The translations under genes and the position numbers were made by a program. 64,000 bases of DNA from contig NC_053496.1 of assembly GCF_905171775.1 (NCBI RefSeq), forward strand, positions 180,019,759-180,083,758, in the 5' to 3' direction. Below, one piece after another: positions 10,010 to 20,895 of the stretch; position 1 is the first letter of the stretch, and every line of letters starts with the position of its first letter. Source of the DNA: Rana temporaria. Taxonomy: Eukaryota; Chordata; Amphibia; Anura; Ranidae. The notes beneath the pieces were generated by a model, which did not search any database, was not told the origin of the DNA, and saw only the letters and a list, made by a program, of their open reading frames with translations.

Positions 10010-10085
10010 TGTTAGCTGGGAATACAGAGAACGGGGACATCTCTCTGGTGGGTTCCCATTACTGGATCCATCTCTAGGAAACACA
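10010..10085 (-). pseudogene. Duplicated 5' piece of the linker exon inside the intron
   Basis: Contains an acceptor-like CCTAGAG followed by ATGGATCCAGTAATGGGAAC and ends after the CCGTTCTCTGTATTCCC part, with the same upstream intron (GTGTGTGTTTCC) as the true exon start at 9877. It has no donor and is only about 50 exon bases long: a partial local duplication. Confidence 0.65.
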
Positions 10086-10187
10086 CACACTGACTAAATA
10101 CATTGTTTCTATGTGTTTATCAGATGATGGGGGATCTAGGTGGAGCCTCCGTACTGCTCTCTCCTTTACAATAAAGTCTCCTCTTAC

Positions 10188-10311
10188 CCGGTGATGTGAG
10201 GGGCGGCTGATTGTCCATCATGACGTCCTTGTAGAGATCCTTGTGTCCTTCTAAATACTCCCACTCCTCCATGGAGAAATAGACAGTGACATCCTGACAC
10301 CTTATAGGAAC
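10188..10311 (-). CDS. ZNF-A KRAB A-box exon
   Basis: Acceptor GTGTGTCAG at 10312, donor CCGG|GTAAGAG at 10187. It reads VPIRCQDVTVYFSMEEWEYL then EGHKDLYKDVMMDNQPPLTS and ends with one base of a split codon. This is a KRAB A-box: the DV, FSMEEW, LY and VM positions are conserved. The MLEN motif of mammalian KRAB boxes is MMDN here. The KRAB box is a repression module that in mammals binds TRIM28; whether this variant does is not shown. Phases 0 in and 1 out fit both neighbours. The PPLTSP tail is the usual frog junction to the linker exon. Confidence 0.92.
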
Positions 10312-10397
10312 CTGACACACACAATGATACAGTCACCATCCAGACACATCCCTTGTCTGTTACTGGATAATGTCCCAGAATTCCCGGCACCGCTTAC

Positions 10398-10550
10398 CTC
10401 TCCTGTCAGCAGCTCAATGATCTTGTTGGCAACTTCTATGATCTTCTTCATCTTGCTCTCAGGGGTCAGGATGGGAGGTGGAGAGGGCTCATGAACCCAA
10501 CTACTGGGAGTCAGTTTCTCCTTAGATGTCTTTTTCACAACTTCGTAATC
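10398..10550 (-). CDS. ZNF-A DYEVVKK / LLTGE exon
   Basis: Acceptor TTTTTAATAG at 10551, donor GGAGAG|GTAAGC at 10397; 51 codons in phase 0 on both sides. It starts DYEVVKKTSKEKLTP and ends MKKIIEVANKIIELLTGE, which runs directly into VPIRCQDV of the KRAB exon. Both halves are standard in frog KRAB-ZNF proteins. The C-terminal part is an amphipathic helix resembling the end of the first exon (EIICLLTGE), so the two exons probably arose by duplication. Confidence 0.88.
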
Positions 10551-10635
10551 CTATTAAAAACATTCACATCTATCAGTACCTTCAGAATCCTCCTCACCTC
10601 TCCGGTCAGGTCTACATTTTAATAATAGAGATTAA

Positions 10636-10820
10636 GGATGAGCTCCGGCGTGTCCACACAGTCAACATGCAGAGCCCGCCGCCATGCAGACAGGGAGACA
10701 TTGTCCCGATGCTCGGCTGCAGAGATCGGGACATGTCTTACTGCCTGTGATTAGCGCAACACGTGCCGACTTCCTGGCGGGCTCTGCACGTTGACTGTGC
10801 GAACACACCGGAGCTCATCC
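10636..10820. mobile_element. TTAA-flanked palindromic MITE in ZNF-A intron 2
   Basis: TIR GGATGAGCTCCGGCGTGT with its complement at the right end, TTAA at 10632-10635 and 10821-10824. A fragment of an exon-1 donor region (GACCGGAGAG then GTGAGGAGGATTCTG) is duplicated just to its left at about 10585-10620. Confidence 0.75.
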
Positions 10821-10869
10821 TTAATAGAGATAACAGCGATGCCATGTGACCTCCCAGAATCCTCCTCAC

Positions 10870-10947
10870 CTCTCCGGTCAGCAGGCAGATGATCTCCAGG
10901 GTGAAGCCCAAGATCCTCTCAGTCACATGACTCTGGTCCTTGTCCAT
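10870..10947 (-). CDS. ZNF-A first coding exon
   Basis: The exon runs from an acceptor at 10963 (CTTGTACAG|GTCACATG) through the start codon at 10947 to the donor GGAGAG|GTGAGG at 10869. The 26 codons read MDKDQSHVTERILGFTLEII then CLLTGE. This short N-terminal module is the usual start of frog KRAB-ZNF proteins, which fixes the start codon. It ends in phase 0. With the exons at 10398, 10188, 8658, 8426 and 6816 it gives 2409 coding nt, 802 aa, with every junction in phase. Confidence 0.9.
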
Positions 10948-10984
10948 TCTGATTCATGTGACCTGTACAAGATGTTCCTCTCTA

Positions 10985-11290
10985 TGGATAGATAATGTTG
11001 ATATTTTAGTTGGCTATATAAATGTATAATAATAATAGTGTGTGACTGTGGGGGAGGGGACATTACAGTGTAAGCTCCTCTGGTACAGAGACTGATGTGA
11101 CTGGCTCAGTGATCTCTGTACAGCGCTGTGGTATATTTTAGAGCTATATAAATGTATAACAATAATAGTGTGTGACTGTGGGGGGGCATTAGATTGTAAG
11201 CTCCTCTGGTACAGAGACTGATGTGACTGGCTCAGTGTTCTCTGTACAGCACTATGGTATATTTTAGATATCATTTATACATCAGTATGC
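10985..11290. repeat. Two tandem copies of a LINE (L2-like) 3' end
   Basis: Each copy has TGTAAGCTCCTCTGGTACAG, CTCTGTACAGCGCTGTGG and ends in CTATATAAATGTATAAYAAT, the tail arrangement of L2-type elements and the SINEs that borrow it. Period is about 125 bp. Confidence 0.6.
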
Positions 11291-11395
11291 GTTCATGAGC
11301 ATCTGTTGGAGATAAAAGACATCACAGTGACTATGGAGGAAGAGAGCGGACATGACGGGGTTACTGGGTGTTAATATAAAATAAGATCTTATTAC

Positions 11396-11520
11396 CTCCT
11401 CTGCTGCCAGTTCCAGCAATGTCTCCTCTCTACTTCCTCCCGACTCACCTCTGACCTGGAACTTCCTGTTGACATCTCTACATCACTTCCTGTCTGTGCA
11501 TGTGCTCAATACAAGTGTGG
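11396..11520 (-). other. ZNF-A 5' UTR exon and promoter-proximal region
   Basis: Donor GCAGAGGAG|GTAATAAG at 11395. Upstream on the minus strand is GAAGTAGAGAGGAGACATTGC preceded by CAGGAAGTTCCAGGTC and repeats of GGAAGT (ETS-like cores). The same arrangement occurs at 55982-56110 for ZNF-B, so it is a conserved leader exon. The right limit (transcription start) is a guess. No TATA box is evident. Confidence 0.6.
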
Positions 11521-11564
11521 TCACCGCCTTGTGGAGAATAGAGAAACTTCAGCCTTCTTTCCAA

Positions 11565-11715
11565 CATTCCACGACCCTCCAAACTTCGGCCTCTCCAGCT
11601 GTTGTGGAACGGCACGTCCCATGAGGCATTGTAAAACTCTGACATTCTCAGACATGACTTAGGCTGGCATGAATTGTAATTCCTGAGCAACTGAAGGGCC
11701 ATCATTTGGAGACCC
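11565..11715. mobile_element. Divergent hAT MITE of the CTCCAGCTGTTG family
   Basis: Shares GTCCCATGAGGCATTGTAAA and CTGACATTCTCAGACATGACT with the intact element at 19453-19600. Ends are too eroded to read a duplication. Confidence 0.6.
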
Positions 11716-11808
11716 CATACCAATGGTTATCGTCGTCACAGAGGGTCGGAATCCCACTACATCCACAAGAGCGACTGTTATGACACAAATTGAGATAAAG
11801 ATGCTGGG

Positions 11809-12553
11809 CCGTATTCAGAAAAGAGATAAGACGGCGTATCTCCTGATACGCCGTCTTATCTCTGAGTGTGGTCGGTCCTATCTATGCGCCTGATTCAGAG
11901 AATCAGTTACGCATAGATATCCCTAAGATCTGACTGGTGTAAGTGTCTTACACCGTCGTATCTTAGGCTGCAAAATCATGCTGGCCGCTAGGTGGTGCTT
12001 CCGTATAGTTACTCGAGGAATATGCAAATGAGCTTGATACGCCAATTCAGAAACGTACGTCCCGCCAGGCGCATTTTTTTTACGTCGTTTACGTTCGGCT
12101 TTTTTCGGCGTATAGTTACCCCTGCTATATGAGGCGTAGCTAATGTTAAGTATGGCCGTCGTTCCCGCTCCGAGTTTTGACATTTTTACGTTGTTTGCGT
12201 AAGTCGTTCGCGAATACAGCTGTACGCCATTTACGTTCACGTCTAATCCAATACGTCCTTGCGACGTAATTTGGAGCAATGCACACTGGGATATTTTACG
12301 GACGGCGCATGCGCCGTTAAAAAAAAAACGTTAAAAACGTGGGGGTCAAGTAAAATTTAAATAAAACGCGCCCCCAACATCCCCATTTGAATTAGGCGGG
12401 CTTACACATGCCACACATACGTTACGCCGCCGTAACTAAGGGCGCAAGTTCTTTCTGAATACAGAACTTGCGCCCAAAGTTACAGCGGCGTAACGTATCA
12501 GAGATACGTAACGCCCGCAGAAAGATGTGCGCATCTTTCTGAATCTACCCCGC
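11809..12553. mobile_element. Palindromic element of the GGGCCAGATTC family, copy 1
   Basis: GGGCCGTATTCAGAAAAGAG at left and CTTTCTGAATCTACCCC at right; inverted ACGCCGTCTTATCTC blocks; shared core TTTACGTTGTTTGCGTAAG at about 12185. Contains octamer ATGCAAAT (12022-12029) and a CTCF-like core at 11985-11999 (13/15). Confidence 0.8.
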
Positions 12554-12599
12554 TATGTTTTTATTGGGGAAATCCCTGGGGCTAATTTTCTGTGTTCCC

Positions 12600-13137
12600 C
12601 CAGCTAGAAGATACTCATAGAAACATAGAAGTGTGACGGCAGACATATGACCAAGTGGTCCATCAAGTCTGCCCTATATTTTAAGTTATAAATTATTGTT
12701 TTTGTCTGAATATAGATCTATGTTTGTCCGAAGCATGTTTGAATCCCCTTATGCCGCGTACACACGATCAGTCCATCCGATGAGAACGGATCGATGAAGC
12801 TGACTGATGGTCCGTCGCGCCTACACACCATTGGTTAAAAAAACTATCGTGTCAGAACGCGGTGACGTAAAACACAACGACGTGTTGAAAAAAACGAAGT
12901 TCAATTCTACCAAGCATGCGTCGGAATCTATCGGTTAAATTCAAAGCAAGTTTGCTTTTCTTTAACCGATGGTTAAATAACCTATGGGGCCCACACACGA
13001 TCGGTTTTGACCGATGAAAACGGTCCATCAGACCGTTGTCCTCTGTTTAACCTATCGTGTGCACGAGGCCTTACTCACTACCTCTGCTAGAAGTCTATTC
13101 CAAGCATCAACTACTCTATCAGTAAAATAACACTTTC
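12600..13137. repeat. Old retroposon-like repeat split by a MITE
   Basis: The stretch CATAGAAACATAGAAGTGTG..GTCTGCCC (12600-12748) continues at 13074 (CTCACTACCTCTGCTAGAAG) after the 12752-13070 insertion. The sequence resembles the 3' part of an old amniote/amphibian LINE-like repeat; class not certain. Confidence 0.5.
12752..13070. mobile_element. Harbinger-like MITE (CGTACACACGATC family)
   Basis: TGCCGCGTACACACGATCAG ... ATCGTGTGCACGAGGCC, flanked by TTA at 12749-12751 and 13071-13073. Internal copies of CGATGAAAACGGTCCATCAG-type blocks. Confidence 0.85.
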
Positions 13138-13140
13138 TAA

Positions 13141-13480
13141 TGCCGCGTACACACAACCGTTTTTCCTGTCATGGAAAAAAACAACGTTTTTCTCGACGTG
13201 ATTCCTCTCAAGCCTGCCTTGCATACACACGATTGTGATAAAAAATGCTCGCGCGAAGCTCGAATGGCGCCACCCTTTGGGCTGATTATGCAAATTTCCC
13301 TTCTCAATTTTTGCTTCAGAGCATGCGCATTTTTTCCCCCGACGTTAAAGCCCACACACACGGCCGTTTTTCACGACGAGAAAATGACGACGTGAAAAAC
13401 GACGAGAACATTTTTTTAATGCCCATTTTTCTTGTAGAGAAAAATGCTCTGGAGCCTACACACAACCATTTTTAACGGCC
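13141..13480. mobile_element. Harbinger-like MITE, related family, right end worn
   Basis: TGCCGCGTACACACAACCG after TAA (13138-13140), with internal ACACACGGCCGTTTTTCACG and CTACACACAACCATTTTTAAC inverted blocks. Confidence 0.65.
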
Positions 13481-13555
13481 AATTTAAAAAATGGCAATGG
13501 CCTGTAACGTTCCCACCCAGGAAATTAATGGACTATCTCGGTACTGATAATAGCA

Positions 13556-13619
13556 GTTTCACACTGGACTTGGTGCTTAATCATGGAGCCATGATTAAGC
13601 ACTAAGTCCAGTGTGAAAC
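13556..13619. other. Perfect-type hairpin, 31-bp arms
   Basis: Arms 13556-13586 and 13589-13619 pair with one mismatch around a 2-base loop and run into GAAACACGTAGGCTGC. A similar hairpin followed by GAAACGCGTC is at 37521-37574. Probably part of a repeated family that continues to about 13735. Confidence 0.7.
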
Positions 13620-13852
13620 ACGTAGGCTGCAATCTCGATTTTTTTGCTGTACTTTGTAGTGCATTTGCCATCTGTTTTTAAAATAAAGACAACCCAAGGG
13701 TTTTTTGGAAGTGCGGCTGTCCATTCTTCTAGCCTCTACCATTTGCCTTGTGCATTGCCGGCACTCCTGGTTTCCTGAGAAGCTATTAATTGTCCAGCAT
13801 ACCCACCTGGAGCGGTAACTCCCTTTTTCTGTTTGGTATAAACCTTGGTTAA

Positions 13853-14445
13853 TGCCACGTACAGACGATCGGAAATTCCGTCAGGAAAACCGTGGATTTT
13901 TTTCTGATGGAATGTTGACTTAAACCAGTGTTTCTCAATTCCAGTCCTCAGGCCCCCCCAACAGGTCAGGTTTTCAGGATTTCCATTATTTTGCACAGGT
14001 GATTTGATCAGTTTCACTGCCTTAGTAATCACCACAGCCTTTTCATCTGAGGGAAATCCTGAAAACCTGACCTGTTGGGGGGGCCTGAGGACTGGAATTG
14101 AGAAACACTGACTTAAACAAATCTTGTCGGAAATTCCGAACGTCAAGAGCGCGTGACGTACAAGACGTACGGCAAGCCGAGATCAATGCAGTTCAATAGG
14201 CAGTTCGGCTCTTCTGCTTGATTCTGAGCATGCGTGTTTTTTTGTGCGTCGGAAATGCATACAGATGATCGGAATTTCCGACATGAACTTTTGTTGTCGG
14301 AAAATTTGAGAACCAGCTCTCAAATTTTTGTTGTCGGAAATTCCGACAGCAAATGTACAATGGAGCCTACACACGGTCGGAATTACCGACAAAAAGCTCA
14401 CATCCAACATTTGTTGTCGGAATTTCCGATCGTGTGTACGCGGCA
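13853..14445. mobile_element. MITE of the GTCGGAAATTCCGAC family, interrupted by a hAT MITE
   Basis: TGCCACGTACAGACGATCGG at the left and CGATCGTGTGTACGCGGCA at the right, flanked by TTAA (13849-13852, 14446-14449). Many internal palindromes TTGTCGGAAATTCCGACA. Confidence 0.85.
13926..14110. mobile_element. hAT MITE nested in the preceding element
   Basis: CAGTGTTTCTCAATTCCAGT termini, 8-bp duplication ACTTAAAC at 13918-13925 and 14111-14118, long arms with GGGGGGG/CCCCCCC. Confidence 0.92.
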
Positions 14446-14484
14446 TTAAACTAAATTTTTGGCTGTTCGGAGATTCAGCGTATT

Positions 14485-16675
14485 AATGCAAGGGAACATT
14501 CTTTCCACTAACTACCGAATTAAGGGCCATTCTTCCCCCAACAACCAATATAACGGGCATTTTTCAACTGATCACCAATATAAAATTGAGATCATTCTCA
14601 CTGATCACCAAATGTAAGGGATATTCTTTCCACTGACCACCAACGATAGAAACACTCTTCCGAAAGACGTTCTTATCACCGAATATAGGTGACGTTCCGG
14701 AGACTACAATACCTGGAAGAGCCAGTAGCATGGGACCAATGATGTGTCTCCTCGCATCTCTCAGATAAAAGTTCAATGAAACCAAATATATTTTCAGGTA
14801 TATGCTAGGGTCTTTCTTCACGATGACCCCCAATGTAGGAAACATTCTTCCTGTTGATCACCAAAAAAAGGACATTCTTCCCACTGATCACCAATGTAAG
14901 GGACATTCTTCCCACTGATCACCAATGTAAGGAACATTCTTCTCACTGATCACCAATGTAAGGGACATTCTTCTCACTGATCACCAATGTAAGGGACATT
15001 CTTCTCACTGATCCCCAATGTAAGGGACATTCTTCCCACTGATCACCAATGTAAGGAACATTCTTCTCACTGGCCACCAATGTAAGGAACATTCTTCCCA
15101 CTGATCACCAATGTAAGGAACATTCTTCTCACGGATCACCAATGTAAGGAACATTCTTCTCACTGGCCACCAATGTAAGGAACATTCTTCCCACTGATCA
15201 CCAATGTAAGGGACATTCTTCCCACTGATCACCAATGTAAGGGACATTCTTCCCACTGATCACCAATGTAAGGGACATTCTTCCCACTGATCACCAATGT
15301 AAGGGACATTCTTCCCACTGATCACCAATGTAAGGGGCATTCTTCCCACTGATCACCAATGTAAGGGACATTCTTCCCACTGATCACCAATGTAAGGGAC
15401 ATTCTTCCCACTGATCACCAATGTAAGGGGCATTCTTCTCACTGATCACCAATGTAAGGGACATTCTTCTCACTGATCACCAATGTAAGGGACATTCTTC
15501 TCACTGATCACCAATGTAAGGGACATTCTTCTCACTGATCACCAATGTAAGGGACATTCTTCCCACTGATCACCAATGTAAGGGACATTCTTCTCACTGA
15601 TCACCAATGTAAGGGACATTCTTCTCACTGATCACCAATGTAAGGAGCATTCTTCCCACTGATCACCAATGTAAGGGACATTCTTCTCCCTGATCACTAA
15701 TGTAAGGGACATTCTTCCCACTGATCACCAATGTAAGGAACATTCTTCCCACTGATCACCAATGTAAGGAACATTCTTCTCACTGATCACCAATGTAAGG
15801 AACATTCTTCCCACTGATCACCAATGGAAGGGACATTCTTCCTACTGATCACCAATGTAAGGGACATTCTTCCCACTGATCACCAATGTAAGGGACATTC
15901 TTCTCACTGATCACCAATGTAAGGGACATTCTTCTCACTGATCACCAATGGAAGGGACATTCTTCCTACTGATCACCAATGTAAGGGACATTCTTCCCAC
16001 TGATCACCAATGTAAGGGACATTCTTCCCACTGATCACCAATGTAAGGGACATTCTTCCCACTGATCACCAATGTAAGGAACATTCTTCCCACTGATCAC
16101 CAATGTAAGGGACATTCTTCTCACTGATCACCAATGGAAGGGACATTCTTCCTACTGATCACCAATGTAAGGAACATTCTTCCCACTGATCACCAATGTA
16201 AGGGACATTCTTCCCACTGATCACCAATGTAAGGGACATTCTTCTCACTGATCACCAATGTAAGGGACATTCTTCTCACTGATCACCAATGTAAGGGACA
16301 TTCTTCTCACTGATCACCAATGTAAGGGACATTCTTCCCACTGATCACCAATGTAAGGGACATTCTTCCCACTGATCACCAATGTAAGGAACATTCTTCC
16401 CACTGATCCCCAATGTAAGGGACATTCTTCCCACTGATCACCAATGTAAGGAACATTATTCTCACTGATCACCAATGTAAGGAACATTCTTCTCACTGAC
16501 CACCAATGTAAGGAACATTCTTCCCACTGATCACCAATGTAAGGAACATTCTTCTCACTAATCGCCAATGTAAGGAACATTCTTCCCTCTGATCACCAAT
16601 GTAAGGAACATTCTTCTAACTGATCACCAATGTAAGGAACATTCTTATCACTGACCACCAATGCAAGTACCACCA
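14485..16675. repeat. 31-bp minisatellite
   Basis: About 60 copies of CACTGATCACCAATGTAAGG plus GACATTCTTCC from about 14840, and worn units at 14485-14690 separated by a short unique piece (14690-14820). Variants GGG/GGA/GAA and CCC/CTC alternate. Since 31 is not a multiple of 3, open frames here cycle through three frames (a 31-residue protein repeat) and mean nothing. Confidence 0.97.
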
Positions 16676-16711
16676 ATACAAGTACCACATTCCCAATGAC
16701 AAGCGATGTGA

Positions 16712-16912
16712 TGCCTCATACACACGGCCGGACTTTCCGAGAAAAAAAGCCCGTCTGACTTTTTTTCTCGGAAAGTCCGGCCGTGTGTAACCTCCATCTG
16801 ACTTTTTTTTGGAAGTCCGACGGACCTTAGATGGAGAACCTGTTCTCTATCTTTCCGACGGACTCACGGCAGACTTTTGCATGTCCAAAAGTCTGACCGT
16901 GTGTACGAGGCA
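16712..16912. mobile_element. Harbinger-like MITE (GGACTTTCCGAG family)
   Basis: TGCCTCATACACACGGCCGG to CCGTGTGTACGAGGCA, then TTA; internal hairpin GACTTTCCGAGAAAAAAAGC. Confidence 0.75.
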
Positions 16913-17016
16913 TTACAGGCCCTTTTCCACTAATACAGGAGGACAAAACTATTTTTTTATGTGCTCATTTGACCACCTGACATTGACATACTCTGTAAGC
17001 CACTGAAGTAGTGAAG

Positions 17017-17939
17017 TAGACATGTGCACATTTTTTTGTTCCGTTTCGTCTCGTTCCGTAGATTCGTAATTTCGTAAGACGCAAGTTTTCCTATTCGGAC
17101 CCGTTCGTATTTCGTAAGACGCAAGTTTTCCTATTCTGACCCGTTCGTATGTCTTAACAGTTTTATTTTTGTTTATACTGAATGATTCGTAATTCTGTCT
17201 AATTTATTTTCGTTGATTAGAAATTCGTAATTTTGTTAGATAATAATTTTCGTTTAATGGATTCGTAATTTTGTACTTTCGTAAATACATAGCAACACGC
17301 GGCTAATCCATATTAAGATATACTTTCTCTTAAGCCCCGTACACACGGTCGGACTTTTTGCCAACAAACGTCAATCGTCAAACGTTTTCCAAAAAATCTG
17401 ACCGTGTGTACGCTCCATCGGACAAACTTTTTCGGTTTCAAAAGTCCGGCCAACTCCCTTCAGACAAAAATCCATGGAAAAGTTTGTTTGAAGTCCGATC
17501 GTGTGTACGAGGCTTTACACTGTACAATGTGACTCGGCACAAAAGAGACAAGCTGATTGGCTAAGATATTAAGTAATCACTCACTAACTACACTGCCCAG
17601 TGCCCATTCGAAAGAACAATATGAGTACACAAATTTACGAACAGACAAAGAAACGGATTTACAAAACACCCAGATGAAAATACGAATGAAAATACGAACA
17701 GACAAAGGATTTAAAATACGGAATGCAACTCGTTCGTTATAGATGTCATTTTCGTTCTTTTGCTTTTTCGTATTTTAGTAAGATTGTCCAATCATACGTT
17801 CGTATTTTCGCTTGTTCGTTATTTTGCTTATTCGTAATTTTCGTATTTTGGTTCTTTCAGCTTTTCGGATGTTCGAATTGATCCGAATGTACGAATACTA
17901 ACAAATTTGTACGAAAATCCATTCGTTACGAAGTGTCTA
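17017..17939. mobile_element. hAT-like TTCGTA-rich element, copy 1
   Basis: Starts TAGACATGTGCACATTTTTT and ends AGTGTCTA. Flanks are TAGTGAAG and ATGTGAAG (6 of 8 match). The interior is mostly TTCGTAATTTTCGT on the left and its complement on the right. A better-preserved relative is 32735-33948. Contains the MITE at 17333-17514. Confidence 0.65.
17333..17514. mobile_element. Harbinger-like MITE nested in the TTCGTA element
   Basis: AGCCCCGTACACACGGTCGG to GATCGTGTGTACGAGGCT, TTA at 17330-17332 and 17515-17517. Confidence 0.85.
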
Positions 17940-18371
17940 ATGTGAAGTACCTTTGCGTCACTGATGAAAATCAATGCGAAATTATGGAGCCTATCACTGT
18001 GACCATAAGGAGGATAACCAAGATGGCAGCCATTGGAGTATTCTATGTGGTATTTGCAGTGGCTCCAACAATACTCATAATATCAGCCAACACAAGTGTG
18101 AAACCGGACCTTCTGGGCTCTGCGTCTCGATTATAAAACCAATGGATTCCAATGACAATGGTCTGAGAACCAAATAAGATCTCGATTGGATGACACTCTA
18201 TAAACTGAGCATTTTCCATACGCAAGGTAATGTGAGACATAAAAAGGGATTCAGAACAGAATATTGTAAAGTGTAGAGTATATCTTGTTTATTTTAGAAA
18301 ATCCGAGTAACATATTAACACAACAAAATAGAAGCATAACTGAAATAAAAATATATTGAATGTATTAATTA

Positions 18372-19032
18372 TAGGGTTGTCCCGATACCACTTTTTTAGG
18401 ACTGAGTACAAGTACCGATACTTTTTTTCAAGTACTCGCCGATACCGAATACCGATACTTTTTTTTAAATGTGTCCCCAAATGCAGCCATGTCCCCCCAC
18501 ATATTGCAGCCATGTCCCCCCACATATTGCAGCCATGTCCCCCCACAGATGCAGCCATGTCCCCCCCACAGATGCAGCCATGTCCCCCCATATGCAGCCA
18601 TGTCCCCCCCATATCCAGCCATGCCCCCCCCCTATATCCAGCCATGTCCCCCCATATGCAGCCATGTCCCCCCCATATATGTAGCAATGTCCCTCTTACC
18701 TACATGCTGCCGCGCCGCCGCTTGGTTAATACGGGCGGGGAACATTACAGCTTTCATTTGAATAGCTGTAGTGTTTCGCGCCGCGCTGCGTATAGACACT
18801 CCCCCTTGCTTGGGATTGGACAGTTCACCCGAGCAAGGGGGAGTGTCTATACGCGGCGGGAAACACTACAACTATTCAAATGAAAGCTGTAATGTTCCCC
18901 GCCCGCAGCGGGGATGCGGCGTAGCGGCGGCGAGTATTCGGTCAGGCATCGGGGGCATTTGCGGGAGTACAAGTACTCCCGCAAATACTCGGAATCGGTA
19001 CCGATACTAGTATCGGTATCGGGACAACCCTA
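18372..19032. mobile_element. hAT element TAGGGTTGTCCCGATACC, 661 bp
   Basis: TIR TAGGGTTGTCCCGATACC, complement at right end, 8-bp duplication ATTAATTA at 18364-18371 and 19033-19040. The interior holds a 24-bp minisatellite (18470-18690) and a hairpin about 18740-18900 (GGGGAACATTACAGCTTTCA and its complement). No transposase frame. Confidence 0.92.
18470..18690. repeat. 24-bp minisatellite inside the hAT element
   Basis: About nine copies of CATGTCCCCCCACATATTGC plus AGC, variable C runs. Open frames over it are repeat artefacts. Confidence 0.9.
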
Positions 19033-19070
19033 ATTAATTATAATACATGGTCTGGAGCAATGAAAGCTTG

Positions 19071-19223
19071 CAGGGGGTCTCAAACTGGTGGCCCTTCAGC
19101 TGTTGCGAAACTCCCATCATGCCTCTGCCTGTGGGAGTCATTGCTTGTAACTGTCAGCCTTGCAATGCCTCGTGGGACTTGTGGTTTTGCAACAGCTGGA
19201 GGGCCGCCAGTTCGAGACCCCCG
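19071..19223. mobile_element. hAT MITE, worn ends
   Basis: CAGGGGGTCTCAAACTGGTG with complementary right end ...GAGACCCCCG; arms CAGCTGTTGC / GCAACAGCTG. The 8-bp duplication is no longer clear. Confidence 0.7.
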
Positions 19224-19452
19224 GTTATACAGCAAAGCAAAGGTCAATGATCTGCAGGCACCAACAGCCACTGCCTCAAATGATGAAAGTGTAATCCTGA
19301 ATGGATTGGATGTTCCTGTATTTGTCTTCGATACGTTTTCTCATTATTTTGCTGGTGCCAGTTTATCGGTACAGTTGTCCTTGTATTGTCATGGTTGCCC
19401 ATTTATTGCTGCATGTAATGTCATGATTGCCAATTTGTTGCTTCATCTAGTG

Positions 19453-19600
19453 CAGTGATCTTCAAACTACGGCCCTCCAGCTGTTGCGGAACTACAAGTC
19501 CCATGAGGCATTGTAAAACTCTGACATTCACAGACATGACTGGGCATGATGGAATTTGTAGTTCTTGAACAACTGGAGGGCCGTAGTCTGAGGACCTCTG
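19453..19600. mobile_element. hAT MITE, 148 bp
   Basis: CAGTGATCTTCAAACTACGG termini with exact 8-bp duplication ATCTAGTG at 19445-19452 and 19601-19608. Confidence 0.92.
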
Positions 19601-19639
19601 ATCTAGTGTCACGATTCCCCATTTCTTACCCCATAATTG

Positions 19640-20895
19640 CCGACTTGTTGCTCCATGTATTATCATGGTTGCCCATTTGATGCTCGTTCTATTGTCGTGA
19701 TTACCCATTTATTGCTCCATGTATTGTCATGATTGCTTCTTGTAGTGTCATAATTGCCCATTTGTTTCCCCATGTATTGTCACGATTGCCAACTTGTTGC
19801 TCCATGTATTGTCACGGTTTCCCATTTGATGCTCCTTCTATTGTCACGATTACCCATTTGTTGCGCCATGTATTGTTACGATTGCCCATTTGTTTCCCCA
19901 TGTATTGACATGATTGCCTATTTGTTGCGCCATGTATTGTCATGATTCCCCATTTCTTACTCCATGTATTGTCATAATTACCGATTTGTTGCTCCGTGTA
20001 TTGTCATGGTTGCCCATTTGTTGCGCCATGTATTATCATGATTGCCCCTTTGTTCCTCTTGTGTCATAATTGCCCATTTGTTTCCCCATGTATTGTCACG
20101 GTTTCCCATTTGATGCTTCTTCTATTGTTACGATTGCCCATTTGTTTCCCCATGTATTGTCATAATTACTGATTTGTTGCTCCATGTATTGTAATGGTTG
20201 CCCATTTGATGCTCATTCTATGGTCATGATTACCGATTTGTTGCTCCATGTATTGACATGATTACCGATTTGTTGCTCCATGTATTGACATGATTGCCCC
20301 TTTGTTGCTCCATGTATTGTCATGATTACCCCTTTGTTGCTCCATGTATTGTCATGATTGCCCCTTTGTTTCCCCATGTATTGTCACGATTGCCAACTTG
20401 TTGCTCCATGTATTGTCAAGGTTGCCCATTTGATGCTCCTTCTATTGTCATGATTGCCCATTTGTTTCCCCATGTATTGTCATGTTGCCCATTTGTTGCT
20501 CCATGTATTGTCATAATTACCGATTTGTTGCTCCATGTATTGTCATGGTTGCCCATTTGATGCTCCTTGTAGTGTCATAATTGCCCATTTGTTTCCCCAT
20601 GTATTGTCATGGTTGCCCATTTGTTGCTCCTTGTAGTGTCATGATTTTCCATTAGTTGCTCCATGTATTAACATGGTTGTCCTATTGATGCTCCTTCTAT
20701 TGTCATGATTACCCATTTGTTGCTCCATGTAGTGTCATTATTGCCCTCTTGTCACTCAGTGTATTGTCATGCCCATTTGTTGCCCCATGTAGTGTAATTA
20801 TTGCCCTCTTGTCGCTCAGTGTATTGTCATGATTGCCCATTTGTTGCCCCCATGTATTAGCACTGTTGCCCATTTGTTGCTCCATGTATTGCCAC
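19640..20895. repeat. 32-bp minisatellite in the ZNF-B 3' flank
   Basis: About 38 copies of ATTGCCCATTTGTTGCTCCA plus TGTATTGTCATG, with two alternating subtypes (TTTCCCC and TTGCTCC). The paralogous flank at about 59330-59450 has only a few loosely related TGTTGCC units. Confidence 0.93.

Larger units (their letters stand above)
17980..19440. other. 3' flank of the 15-finger exon, paralogous to 58627-59490
   Basis: CACCATGAGGAGGATAACCAAGATGGCAGCC-like sequence near 17983-18050, ATTGTAAAGTGTAGAGT near 18260 and GGATTGGATGTTCC near 19305 occur in the same order at 58627, 59010 and 59270. Interrupted here by the hAT elements 18372-19032 and 19071-19223. No coding frame; probably 3' UTR or downstream sequence of the duplicated gene. 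Confidence 0.65.

Noticed and set aside
12725..12750. tRNA-like GTTTGAATCCCC segment (also near 32965 and 33050)
   Set aside because: No matching acceptor or D-arm sequence in range; no cloverleaf can be drawn.
14840..16675. CRISPR-like array of about 60 regularly spaced near-identical repeats
   Set aside because: There are no unique spacers; the 31-bp unit is directly contiguous. The genome is plainly eukaryotic.
18356..18883. 175-codon plus-strand frame rich in Cys-Pro
   Set aside because: Lies inside the hAT element 18372-19032 and its 24-bp array; antisense frames are equally long.
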